A stretch of 64,000 nucleotides of DNA from Pisolithus tinctorius (Eukaryota; Basidiomycota; Agaricomycetes; Boletales; Pisolithaceae), in contig JANFAH010000004.1 of assembly GCA_024663395.1 (NCBI GenBank), positions 372,001 to 436,000 of the forward strand, given 5' to 3'. The position numbers were made by a program, and so were the translations under genes. The notes beneath the pieces are model-generated. The model saw only the letters and a list, made by a program, of their open reading frames with translations, did not search any database and was not told the DNA's origin. Positions 10,160 to 21,947 of this stretch are shown piece after piece (positions within the stretch are counted from its first letter, which is position 1; every line of letters starts with the position of its first letter).

Positions 10160-11315
10160 TGTCCTGCTGGGGATTGAGTCTATGTCATGTTGGGGATTCT
10201 CCTTGTCAAGTGTGGGGATTCTCCATGTCATGTTGGAGATTACCCATGGCCTGTGGGGGTTCTCCATGTCAACTGTGGGGATTCTCCATGACCTGTGGAG
10301 ATTCTCCATGTCCCACTGGGGATTCTCCATGTCATGTTGGAGATGCTCCATGTCAAGGATGGGGGTTCTCCATGCCATGTTGGGGATTCTCCATGGCCCA
10401 CTGGGGATTCTCCAAGTCATGTTGGAGATTCCCCATGTCAAGGATGGGGATTCTCCATGACCTGTGGAGATTCTCCATGTCAAGGATGGGGATTCTCCAT
10501 GCCATGTTGGGGATTCTCCATGGCCCACTGGGGATTCTCCATGCCATGTTGGAGATTCTCTGTGGCCCACTGGGGATTCTCCATGGCCCACTGGGGATTC
10601 TCCAAGTCATGTTGGAGATTCACCATGTCAAGGATGGGGATTCTCCATGTCATGTTGGGGATTCCCCATGGCCCACTGGGGATTCTCCATGTCATGTTGG
10701 AGATTCTCCATGTCAAGGGTGAGGATTCTCCATGGCCCACTGGGGATTCTCCATGTCAAGGGTGGGGATTCTCCATGCCATGTTGGGGATTCTCCATGCC
10801 ACATTGGGGATTCTCCATGGCCCACTGGGGATTCTCCATGTCATGTTGGAGATTCTCCATGTCAAGGGTGGGGATTCTCCATGTCATGTTGGGGATTCTC
10901 CATGCCATGTTGGGGATTCTCCATGGCCCACTGGGGATTCTCCATGTCATGTTGGAGATTCTCCATGCCATGTTGGGGATTCTCCATGCCATGTTGGGGA
11001 TTCTCCATGGCCCACTGGGGATTCTCCATGTTGTGTTGGAGATTCTCCACGTCAAGGGTGGGGATTCTCCATGGCCCACTGGGGATTTTCCATATCCAAT
11101 GTGGGGATTCTCCATGTCAATTGTGGGAGTTCTCCATGAACTGTGGGGATTCTCCATTTCATGTTGGAGATTCTCCATTGGACATGGGGATTCTCCAAGT
11201 CAATTGTGGGGATTTTTCATGACCTATGAGGAAGAGATTCTTCATGGGCCATGGGGATTCTCCATGCCAAGGGTGGAGATTCCCCATCTCATGTTGGAGA
11301 TTCTCCAAGTCAAGG
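10160..11315 (+). repeat. 20-22-bp minisatellite, about 55 units (left arm)
   Basis: Each unit is GGRGATTCTCCATG plus a 6-8-nt tail taken from a small set: GCCCACT, TCATGTT, CCATGTT, TCAAGGRT, ACCTGT or TCAACTGT. The core GGAGATTCTCC is a near-perfect odd palindrome. The array is the inverse of 27895-28858. The outer parts match unit by unit and the inner parts differ in copy number. Open frames through the array on both strands are by-products of the repeat. Confidence 0.9.
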
Positions 11316-11999
11316 TAGGCTTGCAGTGGTCAATGTGAAAGATCTTAATGGCATTGTGAATGATATGATACAAGTTGACACCCATGTAGTAGGGAGTAAG
11401 GCTGCCTGTGCAAGGGACAGTGGATGTCTGAAATGCATGATGATGCTGAATGAGGCAAGCATATTCTTCACCAAGCTTTGCTTGCAACTCCAGGGAGCTT
11501 TTGTCAATACCAATCTGCAGAACTCCAGCAAGGAAGCCACCCTCCTTGTCTGTAACATCAACACAGTATTTGTGCTTGAACTCCCTGCAAAATGAGGTAA
11601 TGTCCAATGGTGGAAGCTGAATGGTATACACTTTCCTTCCACACTCTGCTGCCCAACACAGATCATCATCTGCAAGACAAAGATATATAATGCTTTTGAT
11701 CCTGTAGTGACCATCTGCTTGACATTGTTGTCCTCCTTCAGGTGCTCCTGCATATATCAACCAGAATCGTCATGAGCCAGGATAAATTCACACTCAACCA
11801 CACTTCTGAAGGATTCTAGGTTATTCATGCTGGGCCTGGCCTTCAAGTGGTCATGATATGCATCATCAATACCCTCCTGGATCCTCTGCTTCTTTTCTGC
11901 TATATATGCACTCAGTATCACTGTTAAATAGCACCATTTCTCACTTGCTGTGGTGCACTCAATTTTGATCACATTAGTATGAACAATGAGCCTGGACAC
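11316..11999 (-). pseudogene. Unknown arm-edge gene, left copy (truncated)
   Basis: The minus reading has IAEKKQRIQEGIDDAYH, a TGA stop (11757-11759), [30 protein letters not shown] and [17 protein letters not shown], then runs into the minisatellite at about 11316. The same protein is read on plus at 27115-27770, with the same TGA after HSG. I do not recognise the family. Sharing one stop means the gene was already dead, or the stop is real, before the two edges were copied. Its 3' end is lost here but longer in the right copy. Confidence 0.6.
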
Positions 12000-12102
12000 A
12001 TGGTGAGGGGCAATGAAGGGATATATGATCAGTCACAACATCACAAAGATAAAGCAGGGGTGATTCTCCATTTTATAGACATTCAATATATGTTTACAAA
12101 GT

Positions 12103-15100
12103 CTAGTATCTCCGTCTTTTTAATGGCAATTTCACTGGTGAAGAGGGCAAATAACCATTTTCAATGTCCTGCAACCATTCCTCATCCTCTGTGGATTGCT
12201 CCTCATCTGCTTCCCCCATGGAATATTCCTCTTCCAGTGCCATCTCTTCAATGGATAACAATAGGTTATCACCACCTTCTGACATCAACCCCTCCCCATC
12301 AGAGTCATAGTCTTTTAATGATCCCTCTGTTTGATCCTCTGCTGCAGATATTACACTGGAATTGTTAGCAGCCACAAGGCAACCTGCAATTTCCTCTGCT
12401 CTGGGTCCCCAAGGTCTAGATGGAATCCATGCATGTGGAATATGTCGAACCTTGGCCTCCCAATTGACATATACTGCCACAAGGTTATCCCTCAGTGATT
12501 GCAGGTGATACTTGTAAGATTTGTCTAACTATTGTGAGATGGTGACAAGACAATGACATTTGAACTCACCTGCATGTTCCAAGGTCACCTGGACACTCTG
12601 CCACTCCACAGAAAACCATTCCTGCAAGGCAGACCGCTCTCTTGACAATCTTCTTTCTTCTTCATTACAACGATCAACTTCTAGCATGAGCCTTATTCCT
12701 TTATGCACAGCTTCATCAGCAAGCCAAGATGGGGGATTAGCACAACCCTCTGCAAGTCCCACATCCTGCCAAATATCACTGTCAACCTCCAGTTGAAAAA
12801 TTCCCTTGGGAGGTATGGGGAAAGGGGAAATTGCACCAGGGGGTGCTTTCCCAAGTCGTATCATACCCATAAGCTCATCACAGAGGGTGTTGTAGCTAGT
12901 GACAAGTTTTGATATGGCAGGCTCTCGTCATTTTATGGATGACTTCACATGTGACTGTAAATTATTTTCTACCACAGATGTTATTGAAAATATCAGGCAG
13001 AAAGAACACCCTCTACTTACCATTAATAGAGTTCTTGGATGACTGTTCTAGCCGCTCAAATTCAAACTTGCACTGACAAAGGCACTCCCTGATTTGAACT
13101 TTCAGTGCCTGTGCATTAGTTTGGGTTTGGAGCCACTTGTTGTTCCTCAGGAGATAGAGGTCAGTTTGTGCTGAGACTCCTAATGCACTTTTTTTTTGTC
13201 TCAAAGCCTGAGTTGCCTTTGAGAGTGAAGCTTGTGCTGCGGTAAGTTGTAAATTGAAGTCAATGATGTCATTGACACAATCATTGTGAAGATCCATTTC
13301 CAGCTGATCCACATGGCTCTGGTGGTTCTGAACAGATTTTTCCAGGGCAAGTATAAGTGCCAACTGTTCAGCACCCTTCTTCTTTGACTGCCCTATGTGT
13401 GTATGGTGAGCAACATGATGGCAAACATAGGAAAAAGACTAACAAGGTAGAGGCTGAGTCTGTGAGTGCACCTGTGCAGCCCACTCCTCTTGTAGAGTCT
13501 GCATGTCAACATGCAATGCATGGAGGGCCCCCAAAGCCATGGTTTTCTTGCTTTTGCAGAGGGACCACTTTTTTTTCAGCCACTGGCCAAGAGCAGTAAA
13601 AGACTTCTTGTCAAAGTGACAAATCTGATTATCAAGAACAAATAGCCTCTGATGGTACTAAGTAGGAAATTAACATTGGAATCATATTACAGGAAAATGA
13701 ATGCTTACACCAGACACTCAGAGGATAGGAATGAGCATCTTCAGAGAACTCCATAACCGCTCACACCCCTCACCATCTGACAAACCAAAACCCACACATT
13801 TACATGGGTGATATACTATCTGACATGGCCACTGATGACCATAAGCATGGAAAACAGAGATGCCAAACTTCAACCTGGAGAGTATCCCCTCATCAAGTAG
13901 CTTCCACTTGCGGCAACTATGTTCCAGTTGACAGCCAATGTCATACAAGAGGCCAACAGTTGCAGTGGTAGGCAGATGTTCAAAGAGATGTTTCAATAGC
14001 ACCAAGGCATAGTGCTGCTTTTCTCCTGCAGATGTCATATTGACCAGCCAGAGAACATGATCATGGCAACAAAGCAAAGCCATCAGCCCTGTGTCTGCAA
14101 AAAAGTGGGTGCTTGCTTTCTCACGCTTTTCATCTGCTGCATGGAAAGAATCCCCACACCCATCCAGCACTGAGATGGGCACTCTCATCCCATCCTCAAA
14201 ACTGTCCCCTTGTTTTTGATGTGAAGAATGATGGTGATCAGATGGAAGAGATCGCTGTTTCTCAATGAAAATTTCCATAGCCTTCACCTCTGATTCAGGA
14301 ATGAATACAGTGTTGGTAGGATTGGAAGGGTCATGGCCAGCAGAGTCCTTATTTGTTCACTTCTGGGTGAAACATGCATCCAAGCAGACAATGCAGTCAA
14401 GGCTTTTGGAGGTCAGAATTAGGTTGGCATCAATAAACTTGCCATTGACTCACTCATCCTGCTCAGCATTAGCTCTCTGTGGCACACCTCCTCCAAAACA
14501 TAGTGGACAGTGAGCACATAGGTAGTCACTTGGTTGAGACCTAGTGTCTTGTTGAACAGAGGCTTGGGAGGAGTGAACCAGGCCAGTAATATGGTCCTCC
14601 ATTGTCATGACCATGACACCAGCGTAAGCCCCTAACACCTACTCCGCCCTCTTCCGACATGTTCCTGCGCTTCTCCGCCCTCCTCCGACGTGTTCCCGCG
14701 CTCCTCTGACCCTCCCGACACATCTCCACACCTCTCCGAGGTCCCCCGTCCATGTTCTGACCAACTCCGCTCAACTCTGCCCTAAGGTTGGTCACATGGG
14801 CTGTCGGACTTGCAGCCCTGCATTCTAGATAGGGTTCCGCCCTCATGTCGGTTTTCTCCATTCTTCCGCTCCTTCGGTATTTACCCTCTCTTCCTCGTTG
14901 TAGTAGTTTCCTTGTCTCAGTTAAGGTCCCCGTCATCCCTACCCTCTATCCCTTGTGTTGGAAGGACTCTAACCCACTATACACTTATTGGTTTACATTC
15001 CGTACTGCACCGCCCTTGACCTACATTGTATATAAGGCCACGTAGTACTCCGATGTAATCAGTACGAATATCGAATAAAGTCCCCACCTTCGACTCCCTC

Positions 15101-16350
15101 TCAGTCCCCTCCGGAGTTTCGTCTCCACTTCCTCTGAGTTCCGCTCCACCTCTGAAATACGAGGGCTGAGCTTGCACAAGGGGGCAGCGCACTAGCTGAA
15201 CCCAACGCCCTCTCATCCGACCTCCGACCTCTGACCTCCGGCTCCAACTCCGACCTCAGCCTCCGAAACTTCCCTTCATACCCCTCTGCTCACTGTTCGT
15301 CGAATATCTCGCCACCCAGTGGTCGGATTCGCTTCGGACTTTGACCGCTGTACTCCGCAGCCCAACCCGCTCCAACTCCGCCCTAAGAAGGAGCCAGGGG
15401 TGTTGTCCAACTTTGACATCCATGTATATTGTTAACACACTATACCAATGGTATGCATTGCTGAATCATCGTTGAAGGTTATCCTGATGATTGCATGGTA
15501 AGAATCCCTTATACTGCCATGAAGAGATAGATAGAAGTGTTTAACTAGTAGATATTGGCACTTCAATAGGACAATATATAAGGGGTGTGTGTGGTATGGG
15601 AGCACATAAGGGGGACAGATAATATAATGATTATCCTATGAATACAACATACCTTGGACTGCAGCTTGTACCCTTGGGCATCTAGAAAACTTTCAAGTGC
15701 TTCACACCATGCAGTTGTGTTGGGGGTCAACTGCACAAAGAGTTTCCTCATGAACTCCAACACTCGAAGATCAACTGCAAGAGTGGGAGAGATAGGGGAA
15801 CACGCAAATAGACCATGTCCCATGAGGTGTATAGGAGCTGGGGTGCATGCACAATAGCTTATCTCAATTTCCTCCAAACCTGGTATGTGTGAGCATGACA
15901 TAAGCACAATGATGGGGTCACATACGGTCAAAGAAAAGACAGCAAACAGTGAGTGAATGCACCACACAAGTGGGACATCCACTTAGATGGTGAGCTGGGG
16001 GACCTACCACCACCCAAAGGCTTTGTGATGCTTGGAGGTACCACAGGTAGGGCTTCAGAAGCGCAGGGATAACATCTTGTGACCACCGTTGCCATTGGTT
16101 TTGTCGCTTCTGCAAACTGCTCAGGCCCAAGGGAGAACTGACCTCCTCATTGAAATGAAGGCTATCCACAAGATCAAAAACATCAGACCCGCAAGGAGGT
16201 GAGCTGCGATGTTGATCTGGTACAGCATTGGCATCTTGTGCAAGGCACTGGTGACCTGGAAGGACAAAGAGAGGTGGGGGTGCAGGGAGGTAGAGTCCTT
16301 TCGTACCATAGGGCCGGCAGTGACAAGCTGATGGATGTGGAACAAACAAT
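12103..16350 (-). pseudogene. KDZ transposase with CxC1-type cysteine cluster (copy A), interrupted
   Basis: Reading from the 5' end on minus: an N-terminal helix (RQNQWQRWSQDVIPALLKPYL, about 16120), the cysteine-cluster region (CACTPAPIHLMGHGLFACSP, 15640-15900), then PSDYLCAHCPLCFGG (14520) and the DDE-type core. The core carries CIVCLDACFTQK, GDSFEDGMRVPISVLDG, LLYDIGCQLEHS, AYGHQWPCQIVYHP and DGEGCERLWSSLK (13718-14400). A coiled-coil part (13013-13363), a DIWQDVGLAEG part (12529-12870) and an acidic end finishing KRRRY (12103) follow, separated by short introns. KDZ proteins are cut-and-paste transposases. A solo LTR at 14603-15418 splits the gene and a few stops interrupt the core, so this copy is probably dead. 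Exon borders are approximate. Confidence 0.85.
14603..15418 (+). mobile_element. Solo Gypsy LTR inside the KDZ transposase
   Basis: The 816-bp LTR starts TGTCATGACC and ends CTTTGACA, flanked by the perfect 5-bp duplication TCCAT (14598-14602 and 15419-15423). It belongs to the same family as the LTRs of the Gypsy at 54126-60880. It holds two instead of three copies of an approximately 31-bp CT-rich repeat near its start. It has a TATATAAGG box (about 15027) and the self-priming AGTACGAATAT about 30 nt further on. The rest of the element was lost by LTR-LTR recombination. Confidence 0.9.
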
Positions 16351-16439
16351 GACTGAGGGTCCTAGCCAGATGTAAGTATGTGCAAGTTCTGCTAGAGGGA
16401 AAAGACGTACCAAATGACTAGGCATCACCTGAGTATCTG

Positions 16440-16860
16440 ATGATGATGTCAGTGGAAGGGAGTTTGAGACTGCACTCTCCAGCTGGCTAGTTGAAGCCGA
16501 TGCATTGGGGGGACCCTGTAGGGATAAGCTGATGTGAAGATTGGTTTTCAGAGTAAAATCCAAATACTGAAGGAATACGAAGGGATGCTTGATTGTTGGA
16601 TGAGAGCAAGGGGGGGGGTGCAGTTATGTTGGGCAGCTGACTAGTTGATGCCAGTACAACAGAGGGGCCCTGTGGGGAACACAAACTGATCGGAAAAATA
16701 TCTTGCAGACAAAATCCGACATACTGAGGGTGGAGGAAAGCGAAATGAAGCCTGATGATCAGACGAGGTCAAGGGGTGGGGTGCGACACTGGGCATCCGA
16801 CTAGTTGAAGGAGATGCGATGGAGGAACTCTGCAGGAAGATAAGCCAACACAAATATAAG
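16440..16860 (-). repeat. Three tandem repeats of about 155 bp, 5' of the KDZ gene
   Basis: On plus, blocks centred near 16485, 16632 and 16793 each contain a version of GCTGACTAGTTGAWGCC followed by a GGACCCTG-like end. On minus each reads a similar peptide (ASTSQLPN..., PLLSSNNQASLR). The spacing and AG/GT-like ends suggest a duplicated 5' exon with its intron, but I cannot fix the splice sites. Confidence 0.45.
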
Positions 16861-17364
16861 GAAGTTCACAACGATGAGAAAAACTTACAAGGTCAGAGCC
16901 ATCATCCAATGCACAATGCTGGGAAGAGGAAGCACCACGATTCTTCTGAGGTTTCAGGTGGCAGACTCCCATTCGGTAACTGAACACTGTGACATGAAGT
17001 CAATAGTGTATATGCAGGACTCGAAGTCACTACTAAGTGTCTGAGACCCAAAGTCACCAGACTCTGGGTCAGTACAATAGGAGAGTGGCTACACAGCTGA
17101 AACGAAAATTTGACAGCGATGTAGGCCAAGACGAGCACATGGTCAGGAACAAGGACGTGATAAGTGACAACAAGAACAGAGAGAGCTGTCTGCTGGAGGC
17201 AAATGGCATGGACGGAGATGAATCAAGTTACTATCTGAAAAAAGTGAGCATATGAATCTGGGACGATTTGAATCAAGGTTCAGCCAAAAACGATTTCATC
17301 GATTATGATTCAGCCCAAACATTGTATTACATAATTGCCAACACTGCATGCAGAGAAATATATT

Positions 17365-18965
17365 CTAAACAAACTGAAACATGTGTGGGAGGGATGGTTG
17401 TCGCCTGAGGAAGTCGAATGCAGTTTGCACATAAAATCCACACACCAAAGAAAAAACAGCATACACCTCCTTATCGTCCTGATCTTTCATCTCGACTGGG
17501 TATTGCAAACAGGCAGGCACTCCTGGCCACGCAGACAACAAGTGACAGAACTTGTTGATGTATGGTAGTGCAGTTGGCACATTGGTAGCACACAGGCCTA
17601 ACTCGCACGAGTCCTGTGGTAAAGACTCTGACCACATCACGAGACCGGACTCTCCAGGGAAGATGCTATAGAGGAGAGTCTGGCAGGTTAACCGCATTTT
17701 GTCTGATGAAGTCCAGAGATTGGGGACGAGGGCCTGATCGAGCACATAAAGCTCATAGCAGAAGTTGAGTTCATACAGTTCCCACAAAAGGGACCGTATG
17801 AACCAGAGAGGGGGATTTGAGAGAGACGAAATTTTAACCTGCACAATGGATAAATACAGAGAGACAGGGCCAGTACAGATGTAATATTCACCTGCATTCC
17901 TTGCCATGTAATTTCCTCCGGTGCCCCTGCCAAACCCTGGGCTGAGTTAATGATACCTTCCCCCAAAATATCCCATACAGCCGACTTCCTTAATGTGGTC
18001 TGTGTCGAGGGGAGAGGGTCGGTGTCGATAGTATTCAAAAAGTCCCTCCACATCTGAGGGGAAGGGAACCTTGAGGGCGAGCGCAGATCAACCTGACTAA
18101 TCCAGAGTGCACGAACAGACAGCCAATTGAAGAGGTAAATCTTCTTTCGCTCCGGCATAGACACATTGACAAAAAGTGTCGGCTTTGGGAAGCAATAGCC
18201 TGGGTCCATGAGACCGGATGAGACTCTCTGCAAATTCTTGTCAGCTTCTCTCCAAGCAGCTGCAAACACACTATGGGGTTTCGGAATATCTGGCAGGTTA
18301 GGTTCCTCCCATTTTGACTCTCCACCTGCTGATGACGATGCTGCAGGGCAGTCAAAAACAAGGAAAGGGAGACCTGAGAATTACATACCTCGAGAAGGGC
18401 CTGCAGAGGCTCTGTCCCTCGCAGTTCTGGATTGTCTTGTAGCAGGCTGTCTCCTGCTACTAGAGGATGGGTGCAACGAGGAAGGATATGATATGGGTAG
18501 GCACTCAGGCACATCAGTGAGGGTACCTTCATAGCCACAGTGAGTATGGTATTGACAGAGGGCATTGCTTGGACCTTGCCAGATGGAAGGGAAGGGCTTC
18601 ACCACACCATTCTCCATATACATAGACCTGACAATACCGTCAGGGTATGTTAATTGTACCGAGTGTACAATGTTCATAGTCGGGGGAATATATTCTTTGC
18701 TACGAACGAGCCAGACAGGCACCCCTGCAAAATACAGAGCTTCGCATACTTCGGTGGCCCTAACAAAGCAACCCATCCATGTGGAGTTGGCTTGCGGAGG
18801 GCGTGATGGAGGGTTTAGGAGAAGCGGGTAGACATATTCAATATACTCAAGTAATGCATAGATGTCAAGTATTTTATGCTGAAGCTGCGCAATGAACACA
18901 GCGAGGTCTCAGAAAAGTAAGGGATGTTGTCGAAGATGCATGACCTCGTGTCAAGCCAAATGCAT
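17365..18965 (-). CDS. KDZ companion protein, copy A (function unknown)
   Basis: The gene reads minus through at least three exons. 18899-18381 carries STWMGCFVRATEVCEALYF and AGVPVWLVRSKEYIPPTM, and may begin slightly upstream with IWLDTRSCIFDNIPYF. 18310-17900 carries PGYCFPKPTLFVN and KKIYLFNWLSVRALWISQ. 17830-17365 carries WFIRSLLWELYELNFCYEL and FLRRQPSLPHMFQFV. GT-AG introns fit near 18300-18390 and 17830-17895. I see no internal stop, so it could be functional. A broken homologue precedes the second KDZ locus at 30264-31566 in the same gene order and orientation. From memory, this family recurs beside KDZ transposases in mushroom genomes with no known function. No catalytic motif was recognised. 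Confidence 0.6.
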
Positions 18966-19619
18966 CAGAGTGTGCAGAGCATCTTGACCAATGGGTTGAT
19001 CTCAAAGGGTGTGGTGGCGGCTGTGCAAACTTTGAAGTGCCTCTTCGAATGCTGCAACTTTCGTGCTCTGAAGTGTGCCCACTGCGAACTGGGAGCTGGT
19101 TGGAACAACAAAGTCACTGGGAGTTGGATCGTACCATGCAATCTGGAGAGTGGGGATGGAGTGCTTTCAAGGGATGCAGATCAAATACTTGTATTGTTTC
19201 TTGTGTGTCTGTGGCCATTGAAAGCAGTCAACTACCCCAAGATGACTGTCAGCATGGCAACAAAGTTCTTCCTCCTCAAAAATATATGGTTCTTCGACAA
19301 AATCCATGTTAGGCGACGTGATCACCCAGTTCTCCTTGCATGCAACCGCTCGTGCATCAAGCGAAGTAATTGTAGCTGCGGATGTAAGTTAGCCCAGAAA
19401 AAAAAAAAAAGTAGCACATACCATCCTGGGGCCGAAGGTACGGTTTGAAAGAGACTGGGCCGGATGCCATAGAGGATGCTTGAGGGAATCTTCAAGGTCG
19501 AAGTAGAGCCAGTGAGGAGAAACGGTCAAGAAATGAAATATAACCACAAAAGCATGCACCAATGCGAGTATGAAATGGGTCCTTGAGGCGTTGAACTGCA
19601 CTAACAATCGGGAATCCGC
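18966..19619. other. 5' region of the companion gene, no separate gene supported
   Basis: Plus-strand frames at 18924-19448 and 19037-19312 lack recognisable domains and lie opposite what is probably the companion gene's 5' end. There is an A12 run at about 19397-19408. The true start codon of the companion gene may lie here, but I cannot place it. Confidence 0.35.
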
Positions 19620-20206
19620 AACCTCAGTGACACAAAGTCAATGGAGTGCAGATTGAAGCAACACGAAGTTAGCTTCAGTATAGCAAGTGGCACGAAGCCA
19701 ACTCAGAGGGAAATCGGAGCAGTAGTGTGGAAATAGGACCTAAAAAACATAATTGTCAAAGCAAAGTTCAAGTAATAACAAATAAACAACACCTGAAACA
19801 CTGTTGAACGAATGTTGAGGAGCGGCGGCAACAGTGGCAAGGACAACAAAGGAAGAACTCAATTGTTTGTCGTTGTTGTGTGCATGGTCGCCATTAGGAA
19901 AGTTGTTGTCACGTGGATGGAGAATTCCCAAGGGAAAATAACCTAAGTCATGGGATGCTGTCCATGCTGTCTGTGGCACTGTTCTCCGCCTCATTGCCGT
20001 TCTCACCACTTTTCAGCATTGTCTTTTGTCTCCGTCGACCTCTGAGGCCCTTCCACTGTTCCCTCTACCACCTTCCGCCATCCATCGATTTCGTTACGAA
20101 ACCCTGTAGGTCTACCCACCAAGCTGGCTTCATGCCACTCAAATGTCTTGAAGTTGACTTCATGTCACTTCTGATCAGATTCGGTTGACTTCGTGTCACT
20201 GAGGTT
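19620..20206. repeat. Inverted repeat with arms of about 85 bp in the divergent intergenic region
   Basis: CCTCAGTGACACAAAGTCAA at about 19621 is matched by its inverse ending at about 20205, with further matching to about 19707 and 20120. Both arms are built from variants of TGRCACGAAGYCAAC, also seen singly near 16990. The spacer of about 410 bp has no supported gene. It may be a small non-autonomous element or paired regulatory sites. Confidence 0.5.
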
Positions 20207-20276
20207 GCCACGTATTCATGTCTTTTTCTGTTCTTGTGAATTTCACTGATATTCCTGAGGTGTGCATGATCTTATC

Positions 20277-21026
20277 AAAGAGGGAGAACCGTCCTAAAGC
20301 GGAGTGATGTCTACATTGATGCAGAAGAGATAAGTCCTTTTACCATTTCTACTCTCCTGAACATCTCACTGATATTTTCTGGTTGGCTAGCATTTTTCTC
20401 GTCTTATCCGCTTCATCTCATATTACAATGAGTGGTATGTGTTTACTCATCCCGTCCAATGCGCCTCCTCTACATACATTATATAGTAGATCATATCACT
20501 ATAACAATGAGAAAGAGCTGTCCTAAAGCGGAGTGGTGCCTACATTGATGCAGAAGAGATAAGTCCTTTTACTATTTTCCTGAACATCACGCTGATATTT
20601 TCCGTTTGACTAGCTTTTATCTCATCTTATCCGCTTCATCTCATATTACAATGAGTGGTGTGTGTTTACTCATCCTGTCCGATGTGCCTCCTCTACATAC
20701 TTTATATAGTAGATCGTGTCACTATTATCAAAAAGAGCGAGTCGTCCCTGTCCTGCACACCTCCTCTACATACTGTATGTAGTAGATCGTATCACTATAT
20801 CAAAGAGAGAGAGCTGTCCTAAAGCGGAGTGGTGCCTACATTGATGCAGAAGAGGTAAGTCCTTTTACCATTTCTACTCTCCTGAACATTGCGCTGATAT
20901 TTTCCATTTGGCTAACATTTATCTCATCTTATCCACTTTGTCTCATAATACAATGAGTGGTATGTGTTTACTCGTCCTGTCCAACACACCTCCCCTACAT
21001 ATTTTATATAGTAGATTGTATCATTA
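20277..21026 (+). repeat. Tandem repeat of about 225 bp, three full copies and one partial
   Basis: Full copies start near 20277, 20505 and 20798 with 'ctgtcctaaagcggagtg', and a partial copy lies at about 20729-20798. Each copy ends with TTATATAGTAGATCRT. The array lies between two divergently transcribed genes. No coding frame is conserved across copies. Confidence 0.75.
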
Positions 21027-21947
21027 TCCTTGTTCATCAGATCTGGCCTATGAACTACCATGCAATGCTGTTCACCACTGAGGCCAAAACTAACCTTCAA
21101 TGTGACCGTTCCTCAAACTACACTGGTAACAACACTTCGTCTCGCATCACAATCTGTGGTACATGTTTCTCTCTGTCTCTGCATTGTTTCTTTTCAGCAT
21201 ACCTTCCTATCATAGATATGTTTTATGATCTGTCTTCATCAGGTCTACTGATGTTGCTTACTGAACAGAGGGTCAAAAATATGCTTCCATGCTTCCATGC
21301 TTCCATGCCCTGAACTAGTTTGTTTGCTCGCATCAACATGTAATCATTTGGTCATCATTCCCTTGTGTAGCCACAGTGCTGGTAGTACCCGCATCTGGGT
21401 AAGTTAAGGTGCCAGCGGATGCTCTGTGACTGTTATATATATATACATATATTACTTCCCTCCGGCTTGAAACACGCACTCTACCAGCTAACTTATCAGC
21501 CTGGAGTTTCTAACAAAGTGCGTCAGTTTTTCTTTTCTCATAATCTTGTTCATATGTTTTTTTTCAGTTATTAAATTTCGTTCCATCGACCCTGTGTCAT
21601 TGCCGTTCGTTCATTCCATCAACCCCATGTCGTTTGACATTTTCCCTTGATGGCTGTAAGGTTTTACGAGTCAGCCAGGAAGAAGCCGGTGCCAGTTCAA
21701 AAGAGGTGCATACACCTTTTGGCCGAAAAACATAAATAGGCACCAACTTGCTTTCCTCCTCATCTCTTTTTCTACCCCCAGTCGTTCATTGAATCACTGA
21801 CCATGTCCATTCCTTTTTGCTCTTCATTTGATTTTATACTCTTGCTTGAATTTGAATCAGCAAGGAACCGGGTGACTACGTGTTTCTGGATAACTCCCCC
21901 ACTGTGTGACTGCGTGTCTGCTGTGTGATTCTCGCTGTGCCTCCACG
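21027..21947. other. No gene seen; AT-rich spacer with a TA microsatellite
   Basis: It contains a TA-rich stretch at about 21435-21455 and T-rich runs. A 118-codon frame at 20957-21313 has no recognisable domain and overlaps the tandem repeat, so I do not call it. This region probably holds the promoter of the gene starting at 21948. Confidence 0.4.

Noticed and set aside
10160..11315. CRISPR array, suggested by a constant core with variable tails
   Set aside because: Tails are 6-8 nt from a tiny recurring set, there are no cas genes, and the context is eukaryotic.
10160..11315. NF-kB-like binding site (GGGGATTCTCC)
   Set aside because: The resemblance is to an animal factor; fungi lack it, so it is treated as coincidence.
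10091..11338. Long open frames (up to 347 codons) through the minisatellite on both strands, and their mirror images at 27952-29037
   Set aside because: Stop-free reading follows from the repeat unit; several overlapping frames on both strands are open at once and none has a domain.
20957..21313. 118-codon plus frame as a small secreted or membrane protein
   Set aside because: It starts within the 225-bp repeat, lacks a convincing signal peptide, and has no supporting context.
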